Source: Nisaea sp039990255 (GTDB lineage: Bacteria; Pseudomonadota; Alphaproteobacteria; Thalassobaculales; Thalassobaculaceae). From it: a stretch of DNA of 64,000 nucleotides. The translations under genes were made by a program, and so were the position numbers. The stretch covers positions 1-64,000 of the forward strand of contig NZ_JBDXGG010000016.1 in assembly GCF_039990255.1 (NCBI RefSeq). The letters are read 5' to 3'. Shown piece by piece: positions 54,475-63,597 of this stretch (the first letter of the stretch is position 1; every line of letters begins with the position of its first letter). The notes beneath the pieces were generated by a model. That model was given only the letters and a program-made list of their open reading frames with translations, had not been told where the DNA came from and ran no database searches.

Positions 54475-54488
54475 ATAGCGATCGTTAT
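54475..54488. promoter_or_regulatory. TetR operator copy 1
   Basis: ATAGCGATCGTTAT, one base off the perfect palindrome at 54542-54555, 16 bases before the tetR start. Likely autoregulation site. Confidence 0.7.
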
Positions 54489-54535
54489 ATAATTTGTTGA
54501 CTCGCTGCGATCTCCGCCATAAGTAACATCACGAC

Positions 54536-54555
54536 CGTTATATAACGATCGTTAT
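54536..54555. promoter_or_regulatory. TetR operator copy 2 (overlapping palindromes)
   Basis: ATAACGATCGTTAT (54542-54555) is a perfect palindrome, and it overlaps CGTTATATAACG (54536-54547), another perfect one. It lies about 15 bases before the Tat-exported protein start, where a bound repressor would block transcription or promoter escape. Confidence 0.75.
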
Positions 54556-54570
54556 TTAAAGGGGATGTAT

Positions 54571-55359
54571 ATGGACGAAAACCAACCACCAAGATCCGAA
54601 CGGCATCCATCACGGCGCGAAATTCTTGCTGGCGGCATGGCTGCGACAGCGACGGCGCCCCTCATCGTCAGCGCAATATTGCGGTCTGGGACCGGGCACG
54701 CCCAATCATCAACATCGGAGATCAAAATGCCCCCAGAAGCCTTCGTTTACACAGAACTCCAGATTTCAGTACCGTTCGACCAGGGGCCATGGCGCCAAGT
54801 CAATCCAGTCATCCGGCAACAACCCGGCTTCCTAAGCAAGACTTGGCTATTCGGTCTCGGCACGCAATCGCTCGGCGGATTCTACAGCTTCGATTCTGTC
54901 GAGAATGCCAAGAAATTCGTAACCGGGTACTTCCCGACGGAGACACGTCGGTTTGGCGTCACCCATACAACCCGGGTATTTGATGCGGAGGGTGTTGCCG
55001 AAGCGAGCACAGATATGGGGTCGCCCTATTTCGGTGGGATCACCGAGCAAGCACCCGGCGCCTATGTCTACACGGAGTTGCAGCTCAGTGTTCCGTTCGA
55101 ACGAGCCCCATGGCAAAAGCGTAACCCCATCCTGAAGAACCAGCCGGGGTTGCTGAACAAGACCTGGCTGAGCGGATTAAACAACAACAGTATCGGCGGA
55201 TTCTACGCCTTCGAAACCGTCGAGCATGCACAACGGTTCGCTCTCGAGGATTTTCCAGCCGAAACAGCGCGTCTTGATACAGCCTATTACGCACGAGTCT
55301 TCGAGGCACCGCCAGCCGCTGACGCAAGCCGCGACCTGAATTCACCCTACTACAGCTAG
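54571..55359 (+). CDS. Tat-exported protein with two tandem YdhR-like repeats
   Basis: A 262-residue protein. A twin-arginine signal (SRREILAGGMAATATAPLIV) marks export by the Tat pathway in a folded state. After residue ~50 come two homologous units: FVYTELQISVPFDQGPWRQV... and YVYTELQLSVPFERAPWQKR..., each with GGFY(S/A)F(D/E)(S/T)VE and FP(T/A)ET. They resemble the ferredoxin-like alpha/beta fold of YdhR/putative monooxygenases. No cofactor site is clear. Start: ATG at 54571 has AAAGGGG at good spacing. Expression is likely induced by the TetR ligand. Function unknown. Confidence 0.72.
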   Translation: MDENQPPRSERHPSRREILAGGMAATATAPLIVSAILRSGTGHAQSSTSEIKMPPEAFVYTELQISVPFDQGPWRQVNPVIRQQPGFLSKTWLFGLGTQSLGGFYSFDSVENAKKFVTGYFPTETRRFGVTHTTRVFDAEGVAEASTDMGSPYFGGITEQAPGAYVYTELQLSVPFERAPWQKRNPILKNQPGLLNKTWLSGLNNNSIGGFYAFETVEHAQRFALEDFPAETARLDTAYYARVFEAPPAADASRDLNSPYYS

Positions 55360-55375
55360 CATTGAGCTTGAGGCG

Positions 55376-56032
55376 CTACACAAAGGCCGCCATGTGAAAG
55401 ACCGCCTGACCTGCTCCGTAGGCATAATCACGGCCAACGGGGCAGGCCTGGCGTGCCAGGCAAGAGCCGTCGAGACAATAATCCCCCGCACCCGAACGCA
55501 GATGCCTACGGCATGCCTGCACATCATACCCCCGCTCTGAGAACGCCCCGACAGGGCAAGTCGAGAGGCAGGGCCGCGCGGTACAACTGTCACAAGGGTT
55601 CGCCGACAGATCCTTGTCCGGCAGATCCAGCATCCGCTCGAACAACAAAGCGCCCCGATATCCGTGCCAAAGACCATAGACCGGATGGATAAGGATACCG
55701 ATCGGGGACGGGAAAACCGGCTCGGCCCGCATCGCCCATTGCTGGAACGGCCGAAAGGGCGGGCCGTCGGACGGCAACACGGCCTCTGCACCAAACGATC
55801 CGGCGACCTCATCCAGCACCTCTCTGCTCCAGCGGTCGAGCGGGTTTGCGCCAGCAGGCCGGTTTGCGGAAAACTCTCTCCACATTCCTGGTCCAGCATT
55901 TCCGACGAGAAGAACAGTGCCAGCCGATTCGCCACCAGAAAGCTTGATTTCATCGACTTCCGGATGAAATCCGCTGCGCAACAGTAGTCCATAGCGTTCG
56001 AGAGCAACCGCAATCGTGCCGCAGTCGGTCAT
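55376..56032 (-). CDS. Ferredoxin-type 4Fe-4S protein (QueG-like C-terminal pattern)
   Basis: A 218-residue cytoplasmic protein. The N-terminal half resembles the small-molecule-binding part of epoxyqueuosine reductase-like proteins (GTVLLVGNAGPGMWREF). The C-terminal half has cysteine motifs CDSCTARPCLSTCP and later CRRHL...CLDGSCLARQACPVG, enough for two 4Fe-4S clusters. True QueG is larger and B12-binding; this is a short relative. It converges with the Tat-exported gene (16-base gap). Confidence 0.78.
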   Translation of the reverse strand: MTDCGTIAVALERYGLLLRSGFHPEVDEIKLSGGESAGTVLLVGNAGPGMWREFSANRPAGANPLDRWSREVLDEVAGSFGAEAVLPSDGPPFRPFQQWAMRAEPVFPSPIGILIHPVYGLWHGYRGALLFERMLDLPDKDLSANPCDSCTARPCLSTCPVGAFSERGYDVQACRRHLRSGAGDYCLDGSCLARQACPVGRDYAYGAGQAVFHMAAFV

Positions 56033-56249
56033 CGCCCCCTTCTCCGGTCATGCAAAACCATAATCAAAATCGCCTATTACCGACCCAGTGTCCCGCTGCC
56101 GACATAGCTAGAGCCAGAGCCACTCGAAAACATATATCAACGCCTTATTTTCATTGCTCCGGGGCACAGACTTGGTTTTATCCTTTTACCGACAAAAAAG
56201 ACGGGGCACGAAATAAGCAAGCTCCGTGCGGTGGAGAGTATGGCCAAAT

Positions 56250-57251
56250 ATGTTCGACGACCCAAATGACGCTCCGCTTACAATCGATTTTTTCCTGACG
56301 CCGAATTTCTCGCTGCTGCCTTTTACTGCGGCTGTAGAACCCCTGCGCTCCGCCAATCGAATGGCTGGGAAAACCCTCTATCACTGGCGCGTGCTCAGCG
56401 AAGATGGCAATCCCGTTCAGGCCAGCAACGGCGTCGAAGTTAATACCGTCGGAACACTCTATGATCTCAAGAATTCCGACGCAGTCATCGTCGCCGCCGG
56501 AATCGACGCCCAGCACTATCGTAACGACCGTGTATTAGGCGCCCTTCGTCGGCTATCCCGTCAGGGCGCCGCCATCGGTTCGGTCTGCACCGGCGCCCAT
56601 GTCCTGGCCCGGGCTGGCTTGCTGGAAGACCGGCGCTGCACCATCCACTGGGAAAACCTTGGCGGCTTTACCGAAGAATTTCCCGAGATCGAGGTAACGT
56701 CGGACCTGTTCGAGATCGATCGGGACCGCTTCACCTGCTCAGGCGGTACCGCCGCGCTCGACATGATGTTGCACCTGATCGCCAAGCAGCACGGCTTCAA
56801 GCTGGCGAACGAGGTCTCCGAGCAATTCATCCATGACCGCATCCGCGAGCCACATGATCATCAGCGCATGGAGCTACGGGCCCGCCTTGGCGTGAGCCAT
56901 CCGAAACTGATCAACGTGATCGCCGAGATGGAGGCCAACCTGGAAGAGCCGCTGAGCCAGACCGCGCTGGCGGACAAAGCCGGGCTTTCCACCCGGCAAC
57001 TGGAGAGGCTGTTCAGGAAATATCTCTCCAGCACGCCAACACGCTATTACCTCAATCTTCGTCTGCAACGTGCCCGCCAGCTGCTGGCCCAGACCAGCAT
57101 GTCGATCCTGTCGGTCGCACTTGCGTGCGGTTTCGTCTCCGCCAGCCACTTCTCGAAATGCTACCGGGAATGTTTCGGCCGGACCCCCCGTGCCGAGCGC
57201 GCGGTCAGGCACGATGCGCCAACGCTGGTCATGCAGAAGCTCGCCGGCTGA
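56250..57251 (+). CDS. GlxA family transcriptional regulator (DJ-1/PfpI plus AraC HTH)
   Basis: A 333-residue regulator. N-terminal DJ-1-like domain (residues ~10-180) with nucleophile-elbow GSVCTGAHVLARAG, then an AraC-type double HTH (LADKAGLSTRQLERLFRKYL and SILSVALACGFVSASHFSKC). This layout and the HWENLGGF block match the GbdR/CdhR group, which senses glycine betaine, dimethylglycine or carnitine. Betaine control is a plausible guess given the corrinoid genes in the window, but unproven. The ATG at 56250 is preferred to a GTG at 56226. Confidence 0.87.
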   Translation: MFDDPNDAPLTIDFFLTPNFSLLPFTAAVEPLRSANRMAGKTLYHWRVLSEDGNPVQASNGVEVNTVGTLYDLKNSDAVIVAAGIDAQHYRNDRVLGALRRLSRQGAAIGSVCTGAHVLARAGLLEDRRCTIHWENLGGFTEEFPEIEVTSDLFEIDRDRFTCSGGTAALDMMLHLIAKQHGFKLANEVSEQFIHDRIREPHDHQRMELRARLGVSHPKLINVIAEMEANLEEPLSQTALADKAGLSTRQLERLFRKYLSSTPTRYYLNLRLQRARQLLAQTSMSILSVALACGFVSASHFSKCYRECFGRTPRAERAVRHDAPTLVMQKLAG

Positions 57252-57350
57252 GTTCAACAGGTTACCTCGCCTAATTGCATCGCAACAAAATCTCGTTTGA
57301 CCTGCACCGCCGCCGGACGCACACCTAGCCGGTAAGGAGCGGGATTTACG

Positions 57351-58037
57351 ATGACCACGACCACATTCTCTTCAACCGGCATGCGCACAGGCGCGTTCCA
57401 GATCTGGCCAATCGCCATCAGCGGCTTCTTCTTTGCCGTCGCGGTTGGCGTGATCAGCCGCAATGTGGGGATGACCTGGCTGGAGGCCGTCACCATGAGT
57501 GGCGTCGTGTTCGCCGGTGCCTCTCAGGTCGCGATCATCGACCTCTGGCAGGACCCGCTTCCGCTGCTTGTTATCGCCATCACGACTCTCGGCATCAATT
57601 CCCGCATGCTGCTGATGGGCGCGTCGATCCGCGAATGGTTCGAACCGCTGCCCCGCCACCTCACCTGGATCAGCCTGTTCTTCCTGACTGATGCGAACTG
57701 GGCCGTCGCGATTTCAGAGCGCCGGAAAGGCGCGACGGATGCCGGAATTCTCCTCGGCTCGGGTATAGCACTCTGGTTTAGCTGGGTATTCGGCACCGGA
57801 CTCGGGCATGCGCTCGGCGCCGCGCTCGACCCGAAGGCACTGGCCTTCGACGTGCTGCTGCCGGCCTTCTTCGTCATCATGATCAAACCGATCTGGACCG
57901 GCAGGAAACAAATTCTACCCTGGGCCGTGGCTGCCGCCGGCGCGATCCTGGCCAATGAGTTCGTTCCGGGCGAAGCCCATGTTGTCATCGGCGGCATCGC
58001 CGGCTCTCTGGTTGGAGGCCTGCTCCGTGAACGCTGA
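57351..58037 (+). CDS. azlC: AzlC family branched-chain amino acid exporter, large subunit
   Basis: A 228-residue membrane protein with about six helices; motifs AVGVISRNVGMTWLEAVTMS, FAGASQVAIIDLW and TDANWAVAI fit AzlC. With AzlD it exports branched-chain amino acids or analogues. An AAGGAG site precedes the ATG. The stop codon lies inside azlD, so the two are coupled. Confidence 0.92.
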   Translation: MTTTTFSSTGMRTGAFQIWPIAISGFFFAVAVGVISRNVGMTWLEAVTMSGVVFAGASQVAIIDLWQDPLPLLVIAITTLGINSRMLLMGASIREWFEPLPRHLTWISLFFLTDANWAVAISERRKGATDAGILLGSGIALWFSWVFGTGLGHALGAALDPKALAFDVLLPAFFVIMIKPIWTGRKQILPWAVAAAGAILANEFVPGEAHVVIGGIAGSLVGGLLRER

Positions 58038-58356
58038 TTTTCTTGCCCCTTACCTCGCGTTCGATGGAACTGCGCTGATTGCCATCCTGCTCATGGGAGC
58101 GGTGACCTACTTCACCCGGATCGGCGGCTTCCTGATGATGCGCTGGGTCCCGGAGGGCGGATTCGTATCGCGCTGGCTCGCCGCCATCCCGGGGGCTGTA
58201 CTGGTCGCGATCCTGGCACCGACGATCTGGCATACCGGCTGGCTGGAACGTGCGGCCTTGGTCATTGTCGCCGCGCTCTCGCTGCTTGGCGCCAATCCGC
58301 TCATTGCGGTTGCCGTCGGCACCGCGAGTGTCGCGGTGGCGCGCGCCCTGTTCTAG
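58027..58356 (+). CDS. azlD: AzlD family small subunit
   Basis: A 109-residue protein with three to four hydrophobic helices; TYFTRIGGFLMMRW near residue 27 and LAAIPGAVLVAILAPTIW match AzlD. The start is GTG at 58027, eleven bases inside azlC. Partner of AzlC in export. Confidence 0.92.
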   Translation: MNADFLAPYLAFDGTALIAILLMGAVTYFTRIGGFLMMRWVPEGGFVSRWLAAIPGAVLVAILAPTIWHTGWLERAALVIVAALSLLGANPLIAVAVGTASVAVARALF

Positions 58357-58409
58357 CCGAACAGCCAAGATTGCCTTGCATCGCATAGATCAGGCAAACT
58401 CCCGGCACC

Positions 58410-59657
58410 ATGAACTGGATGGAAGCCCGCATGCAGACCGAAGAAGCGGAGCTGCTGGCTCTGACGGAAGACACCTCGGCCAACAAAGCTGATCTCACGG
58501 CCATCCTAATCGACCTGTCTTCCATTCCACATATCGACGATCCGATTTTTTTCAGGACGTTAATCGCGCGCATTGACGCGGTCCCGAAAGATGGTAAGTC
58601 CCGGATGTACCGGCTTTCGCACCATTTCCTCGCCATCGTCACCCCGGACGACCAGACCGACCTCGCCGTTCAGGCCGTCAACCGGCTTGATGCGTTCCTA
58701 AAGCGCAGCGGACGCGGCTCCGCACCGCATCAAGAATTCCACCTCTCGACCGAGTCCAGCAAGGTTGCGAAGATCTGCCGGAAGCTGATGTCCGAAATTG
58801 ACCGGACACGAGATGCCAACAGCGATAGCGGCGAACTACAGAGCTTTATGCGGTTGTTCGAATCGCTCCGGAATGCCGATATCTCGAATTTGGTGCGCGA
58901 GCAGACGATCTGGGATCTTACCGATCTGCATAAGCCGATCTCCCTTGCCAGTGCACTCACAGTATCCATCGACGCCCTCGACGATATGTTCGGGCAGGAT
59001 ATCCGTGCAAACCCTTGGCTTTTCGAAAAGGTGATCGAAGTCGTCGATATCCGCATGCTCGACCACCTGGTTGAAGACCGCCTGAAAGCCGACAAGACCT
59101 ACACAGTAAACGTGAACAGCACTGTGGTTTTAGAGAAAGAGCTGGACGAGGCCTTCGCCGACATTCCGATAAGCACCCGAAAGCGAATTACTCTCGAAGT
59201 GCCCTACGTCGAGGCACTGCATGAACGAGACGAGTTCGACCGCATGGTGAACGAACTCGAGCACGAGAAGTTCCCAATCGCACTAGACGGCGTCCGCTGG
59301 ACATCCCTGACGAAACTCGAAGTCCCACCAGAGCGTTTCATCTATCTAAAAGTCATGTGGGACCGCCACTTGACCCCCGGCAACGAAACCGAATGGGCTA
59401 CCTTCACGGAACGTGTGGAGAAGCTCGGCCCCGCGCGCTTCATCCTCTATAACTGCGTGGACGAGGCGGCGATCCCGGATCTGACCGCACTCGGCATCAC
59501 CCTATTCCAAGGTCGCGGTGTCGAGAACTTCATTCGCCGCGATCGGGTCGAACTCCTGCATGCGAACGAAGCTGACCTGCAGCAAGAGCGGCTCGCTGAC
59601 GAGACCAGTAAAATCGCTGGCAAGAAAGGAATTTTCGGCAAAACCCTCGGCAGATAG
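58410..59657 (+). CDS. Hypothetical protein with a likely degenerate EAL-like C-terminal domain
   Basis: A 415-residue soluble protein. Residues ~215-395 follow the order of an EAL c-di-GMP phosphodiesterase: YTVNVNSTVVLEKELDEAF (VN.S strand), ITLEVPYVEA (where TE usually lies), FPIALDGVRWTSLTKL (where DDFG lies), FIYLKVMWD (KID strand), LGPARFILYNCVD, and LGITLFQGRGVENF (lGi..QG). The EAL tripeptide and second DDFG aspartate are lost, so catalysis is unlikely; it may bind a ligand or partner. Residues 1-200 are helical and unassigned. Stand-alone gene. Confidence 0.6.
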   Translation: MNWMEARMQTEEAELLALTEDTSANKADLTAILIDLSSIPHIDDPIFFRTLIARIDAVPKDGKSRMYRLSHHFLAIVTPDDQTDLAVQAVNRLDAFLKRSGRGSAPHQEFHLSTESSKVAKICRKLMSEIDRTRDANSDSGELQSFMRLFESLRNADISNLVREQTIWDLTDLHKPISLASALTVSIDALDDMFGQDIRANPWLFEKVIEVVDIRMLDHLVEDRLKADKTYTVNVNSTVVLEKELDEAFADIPISTRKRITLEVPYVEALHERDEFDRMVNELEHEKFPIALDGVRWTSLTKLEVPPERFIYLKVMWDRHLTPGNETEWATFTERVEKLGPARFILYNCVDEAAIPDLTALGITLFQGRGVENFIRRDRVELLHANEADLQQERLADETSKIAGKKGIFGKTLGR

Positions 59658-59777
59658 CGTCGACAGTCCGACATCACCACCACTGCGGCAATCTGGGACT
59701 TGATTTGCATCCCACGCCCGCCGACCATATCGGTGGATAACAAGTAAAAAGAACACCATCTAAGGGAGGCTCGGAAT

Positions 59778-61670
59778 ATGGGCCAGTTTGACGACGTCTA
59801 TCGGCATTCGCTCGACGACCCGGAAGCTTTTTGGGGCGCAGCGGCCGATGACATTTTCTGGTTCAAGCGCTGGGACAAGGTCCTCGACGAAAGCAATCCG
59901 CCATTCTACCGCTGGTTCGCCGGCGGTACGACGAACACCTGCTACAACGCACTTGACCGGCATGTCGAAGAAGGCCGGGGCGACCAAGCGGCCCTGATCT
60001 ATGACAGCCCGGTCACCAACACCAAGCAGAGTTTCTCCTACAGCGAGTTGACCGACAAGGTCGCCGCCTTTGCCGGCGTGCTCTCGAAATACGGTCTCGG
60101 CTATGGCGACCGGGTCATCATCTATATGCCGATGATCCCCGAAGCTGTGATCGCAATGCTGGCCGCCACCCGGATCGGCGCAGTGCATTCCGTCGTGTTC
60201 GGCGGCTTCGCCTCGAACGAGCTGGCGAAGCGGATCGACGATTGTGAGCCGAAGCTGATCGTCAGTGCTTCCTGCGGCATCGAGCCGGGCCGAACGGTCG
60301 CCTACATGCCGCTTCTCGACGGCGCCATCGAGATGGCGTCTCATAAGCCGGACCATTGTATCATCCATCAACGCCCGATGGCGGAAGCCACACTGACACC
60401 GGGCCGGGACATAGAGTGGAACGCCGCCCATGACGGCGTGGAGCCTGCGCCCTGTGCCGAAGTACTGGCCACCGACCCCGCCTACATCCTCTACACTTCT
60501 GGCACGACTGGCGTTCCCAAGGGTGTGGTACGTGCCACCGGCGGCCATATCGTTGCCCTCAAATGGTCGATGAAGAACATCTACGGTGTTGATCCGGGAG
60601 AAGTCTTCTGGGCAGCGTCAGACGTCGGCTGGGTCGTCGGACATTCCTATATTGTCTATGCGCCGCTTTTCCATGGCTGCACCACGATGCTGTACGAGGG
60701 CAAACCGGTCGGCACGCCGGATGCCGGTGCCTTCTGGAGAGTGATCTCCGAGCACAAGGTAAGCGCCATGTTCACCGCCCCGACCGCGATCCGGGCGATC
60801 AAGAAGGAAGATCCCGACGGCAAGCTTCTCCTAGATTACGACCTCAGCCACTACAAGGCCCAGTTCCTGGCAGGCGAGCGGTGCGATCCGGACACGCTGC
60901 ACTGGTGCGAGGAGAAGCTGAAGGTCCCTGTGGTGGACCACTGGTGGCAGACCGAAACCGGCTGGCCGATCGCCTCAAACTGCCTCGGCATCGAGCAGCT
61001 TCCGGTGAAGGCGGGCTCACCCACACGGGCCGTGCCCGGCTGGGACGTGCAAATCCTGGATGAGGCGAACAACGAGATGAAACGCGGCGACATCGGCGCT
61101 ATTTCCATCAAGTTGCCCATGCCGCCCGGCTCCCTGCCGACGCTCTGGCAGAACGACGATCGCTTCGTTGAGAGCTACCTCGCGGATTATCCCGGCTACT
61201 ACAAGACCGGGGATGCAGGCTACATGGATGAGGACGGCTATCTCTATGTGATGAGCCGGACAGACGACATCATCAACGTCGCCGGACACCGGCTCTCCAC
61301 CGGCGGCATGGAAGAGGTTCTGGCAGGCCATCCCGCCGTTGCCGAGTGCGCCGTGATCGGTGTCGCCGACCAGCTCAAGGGTCAGGTACCGCTCGGCTTT
61401 GTCGTCCTGAAGGACGGCGTGAACACGCCGAATGAGCAGATCCTGAAAGAGCTGGTGCAGATGGTACGGGACAAGATTGGCCCGGTGGCTGCCTTCAAGC
61501 AGGCCACCATCGTCAATCGCCTGCCGAAAACCCGCTCCGGCAAGATCCTGCGCGGCACCATGCAGAAAATCGCCGACGGACAGGACTATCCGATGCCCGC
61601 CACTATCGACGATGCATCGATCCTGCCCGAGATCAAAGGAGCACTTGAAGACATCGGTTACGCGAAATAG
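59778..61670 (+). CDS. prpE: Propionyl-CoA/acetyl-CoA synthetase (PrpE-like)
   Basis: A 630-residue AMP-forming acyl-CoA synthetase. The N-terminal FDDVYRHSLDDPEAFWGAAA is typical of PrpE and Acs; the P-loop-like YILYTSGTTGVPKGVVRATG, WWQTETGWP, and the catalytic lysine in PKTRSGKILRGTM are all present. The N-terminal style and length (Acs is ~650) fit propionate use best, but acetate is possible. A GGGAGG site precedes the ATG. Confidence 0.88.
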   Translation: MGQFDDVYRHSLDDPEAFWGAAADDIFWFKRWDKVLDESNPPFYRWFAGGTTNTCYNALDRHVEEGRGDQAALIYDSPVTNTKQSFSYSELTDKVAAFAGVLSKYGLGYGDRVIIYMPMIPEAVIAMLAATRIGAVHSVVFGGFASNELAKRIDDCEPKLIVSASCGIEPGRTVAYMPLLDGAIEMASHKPDHCIIHQRPMAEATLTPGRDIEWNAAHDGVEPAPCAEVLATDPAYILYTSGTTGVPKGVVRATGGHIVALKWSMKNIYGVDPGEVFWAASDVGWVVGHSYIVYAPLFHGCTTMLYEGKPVGTPDAGAFWRVISEHKVSAMFTAPTAIRAIKKEDPDGKLLLDYDLSHYKAQFLAGERCDPDTLHWCEEKLKVPVVDHWWQTETGWPIASNCLGIEQLPVKAGSPTRAVPGWDVQILDEANNEMKRGDIGAISIKLPMPPGSLPTLWQNDDRFVESYLADYPGYYKTGDAGYMDEDGYLYVMSRTDDIINVAGHRLSTGGMEEVLAGHPAVAECAVIGVADQLKGQVPLGFVVLKDGVNTPNEQILKELVQMVRDKIGPVAAFKQATIVNRLPKTRSGKILRGTMQKIADGQDYPMPATIDDASILPEIKGALEDIGYAK

Positions 61671-61687
61671 AAGCACCCTCAAATCTA

Positions 61688-61741
61688 AACCATGACCATA
61701 CTTATTTGCGAATGACTCGCAATACAAATATAGTCATGGTT
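61688..61741. promoter_or_regulatory. Nested inverted repeat, Fur-box-like, ahead of the FecI-type gene
   Basis: Outer arms AACCATGAC (61688-61696) and GTCATGGTT (61733-61741) are perfect; inside lies TTGCGA-ATGAC-TCGCAA (61706-61722), similar to iron-responsive Fur sites near sigma-factor and siderophore genes. It is 88 bases before the sigma-factor start. It may also form a hairpin behind prpE, but there is no T-run. Confidence 0.6.
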
Positions 61742-61828
61742 CAGCTGGGTGCCCGACTGTGCATTGGACTTTTGTTCGTGAACGGTACCGGCAGCGCGCG
61801 GGCCATCGTAAACGAATTGAATTGCACA

Positions 61829-62395
61829 ATGTTAGAGTCGGTTCTGTTCAAAGCATTTCGCGAACACGAGAGCTCCTTGCTCCGTTTCCTCTGCAGCCGG
61901 ATCGACTCTCCAACCATTGCAGCCGATATTCTCTACGATCTGCGTCTGAAACTTGCCGACGGCATAGATCAGACAAACGTGCGTGATCCTCGGGCGTATC
62001 TCTTTTCGATGGCCGCGAACCTGGCGACTGATCACCAGAGAGTGGAGCGCCGCCGACGCGAGATCCTGAAAGACGCATACGGGCCATCCTGGCAACAATC
62101 GGACGAGTTCACCCCTGAACGACATGCCATGGCCCGCGCCGAACTGGCCCACCTCGAGACTGTCATCAGAGACTTCCCAGCCCGGCGCCGGAAAATTCTC
62201 TATCTCTGCCGCTTCGACGGTATGAGTCAGAAAGAGATCGCGGATGAAATGGGATTAGGCATCACGACGGTCTACAAGGAATTGAAAACAGCAATGCTGC
62301 TCCTTCTAGATGCCCGAAAGCGGTTCCAATCCGGAAATACCGGCACCGACAATGACGCCTTCGCTCGTCAATCATCTGAGGGCGTCAACAAATAG
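61829..62395 (+). CDS. FecI-type ECF sigma factor
   Basis: A 188-residue sigma-70 of the ECF iron-signalling group. Region 2 is LFKAFREHESSLLRFLCSRI to PRAYLFSMAANLATDHQR; region 4 is FPARRRKILYLCRFDGMSQK followed by EIADEMGLGITTVYKELK. It should transcribe the TonB receptor and perhaps fecR. The ATG at 61829 is preferred because it fits the usual length; its ribosome site is weak, so the start is less certain. Confidence 0.9.
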   Translation: MLESVLFKAFREHESSLLRFLCSRIDSPTIAADILYDLRLKLADGIDQTNVRDPRAYLFSMAANLATDHQRVERRRREILKDAYGPSWQQSDEFTPERHAMARAELAHLETVIRDFPARRRKILYLCRFDGMSQKEIADEMGLGITTVYKELKTAMLLLLDARKRFQSGNTGTDNDAFARQSSEGVNK

Positions 62396-62467
62396 GCGGA
62401 ATAACCGGGCGGTTCCCGCGCGGACGTTCAACAATCAAGTAACCAGACCAGCAAGAGCATCGAACCC

Positions 62468-63454
62468 ATGTCGGAAATGATCGACGAACAAGCGACCGAT
62501 TGGCTGCTGCGACTGAATGAAGCGGATGCGACAGCGCAGGATTTCGACGCTTTCAATGCCTGGTGTGCAGACGATCCGAAGCACCGAGATGCCTATAACA
62601 AGATTGCCAGCCTTTGGTCCGATCTGGAGAGCATGGAACCCGCTATCGCCGGGTCCGATTCGGATCATATCCTTGCATTTCCGGCCAATCACGGGACCAG
62701 GGAACGGTCCGCAGCGGCCAAGCCCCAATTTGGCCGTGCGGGTTGGATTGGCGCGATTGCCGCCAGTATCGCCTGCCTCGTTGTCTTCTCCTCACTCAAA
62801 GCACCGCTATACTTCGCTGACCACAGCACAGCGACCGGCCAGCAATCGGTCATCCATCTTGAGGATGGCACTGTCGGTTATCTCAATACGGATACGGCAA
62901 TCGATGTTTCCTTTGGCGCGGTAGGACGGCGGATAGAGCTTCTGAAAGGCGAAGCCCTATTCGAAGTCGCAAAAGATCCGGAGCGACCGTTCGAGATCAC
63001 CGCGGGCAATGGGCGTTCCGTGGCGCTAGGAACCGCCTATGCCGTTCGTACTGACTTCCCTCGCTCCGGCGCGACCGCGGTGACGGTCGAGGAAGGTATC
63101 GTGTCCATCCGCACGGGATACGGCGAAGACACCACCTCTGTCGTCAATGCCGGCCAGCAAGTCAGCTATTCAGATGATGGTACGATCGCACCCGTTGCGA
63201 ATGTTGATGTTTCGGATGCCCTTGCCTGGAAGCGCGGCCTCATATTATTCGACAACCTCTCTCTTCAGGATGCACTCGCCGAAGTGAATCGCTACACGCC
63301 CGGGCGGATTGTGTTGCTTGCAGAAAACCGCGCCTCGAAACGCGTGACCGCAACGCTGTCGATCAAGACTCTGGATGAAGGCCTCGAAGCTCTAGCATCG
63401 ACCCAAAACCTAACAGTCCACAAAGTCTCTACCTATCTGACTCTGTTGTATTGA
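62468..63454 (+). CDS. FecR-type sigma regulator
   Basis: A 328-residue single-span membrane protein. The N-terminal cytoplasmic part (ATDWLLRLNEADATAQDFDA with FNAWCADDPKHRDAYNKI) has the DUF4880 pattern that binds the sigma factor; a helix at ~93-112 (IGAIAASIACLVVFSSLKAP) crosses the membrane; the periplasmic FecR domain follows (LLKGEALFEVAKDPERPFEI) and ends in a secretin/TonB-like segment that contacts the receptor. It lies 72 bases after the sigma gene. Confidence 0.92.
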   Translation: MSEMIDEQATDWLLRLNEADATAQDFDAFNAWCADDPKHRDAYNKIASLWSDLESMEPAIAGSDSDHILAFPANHGTRERSAAAKPQFGRAGWIGAIAASIACLVVFSSLKAPLYFADHSTATGQQSVIHLEDGTVGYLNTDTAIDVSFGAVGRRIELLKGEALFEVAKDPERPFEITAGNGRSVALGTAYAVRTDFPRSGATAVTVEEGIVSIRTGYGEDTTSVVNAGQQVSYSDDGTIAPVANVDVSDALAWKRGLILFDNLSLQDALAEVNRYTPGRIVLLAENRASKRVTATLSIKTLDEGLEALASTQNLTVHKVSTYLTLLY

Positions 63455-63547
63455 TCCCGCAGTTTCACGACCCGCTTCACGAAAACCCAATTTTTCAGAT
63501 TTTCTTGCACCGGCTCCCGACACCTCACTCGTCCCTTTAATGAGAGT

Positions 63548-63572
63548 AATGAGAATAGTTCCTATTTTCATT
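63548..63572. promoter_or_regulatory. Fur-box-like inverted repeat ahead of the TonB receptor
   Basis: AATGAGAATAG-TTC-CTATTTTCATT: 11-bp arms with one mismatch, 26 bases upstream of the receptor start. The pattern of GAGAAT with CTATTTTC resembles Fur sites. It may combine iron control with the sigma-factor promoter. Confidence 0.6.
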
Positions 63573-63597
63573 GCGCGCGCAACCAGGGGGATTTTAA

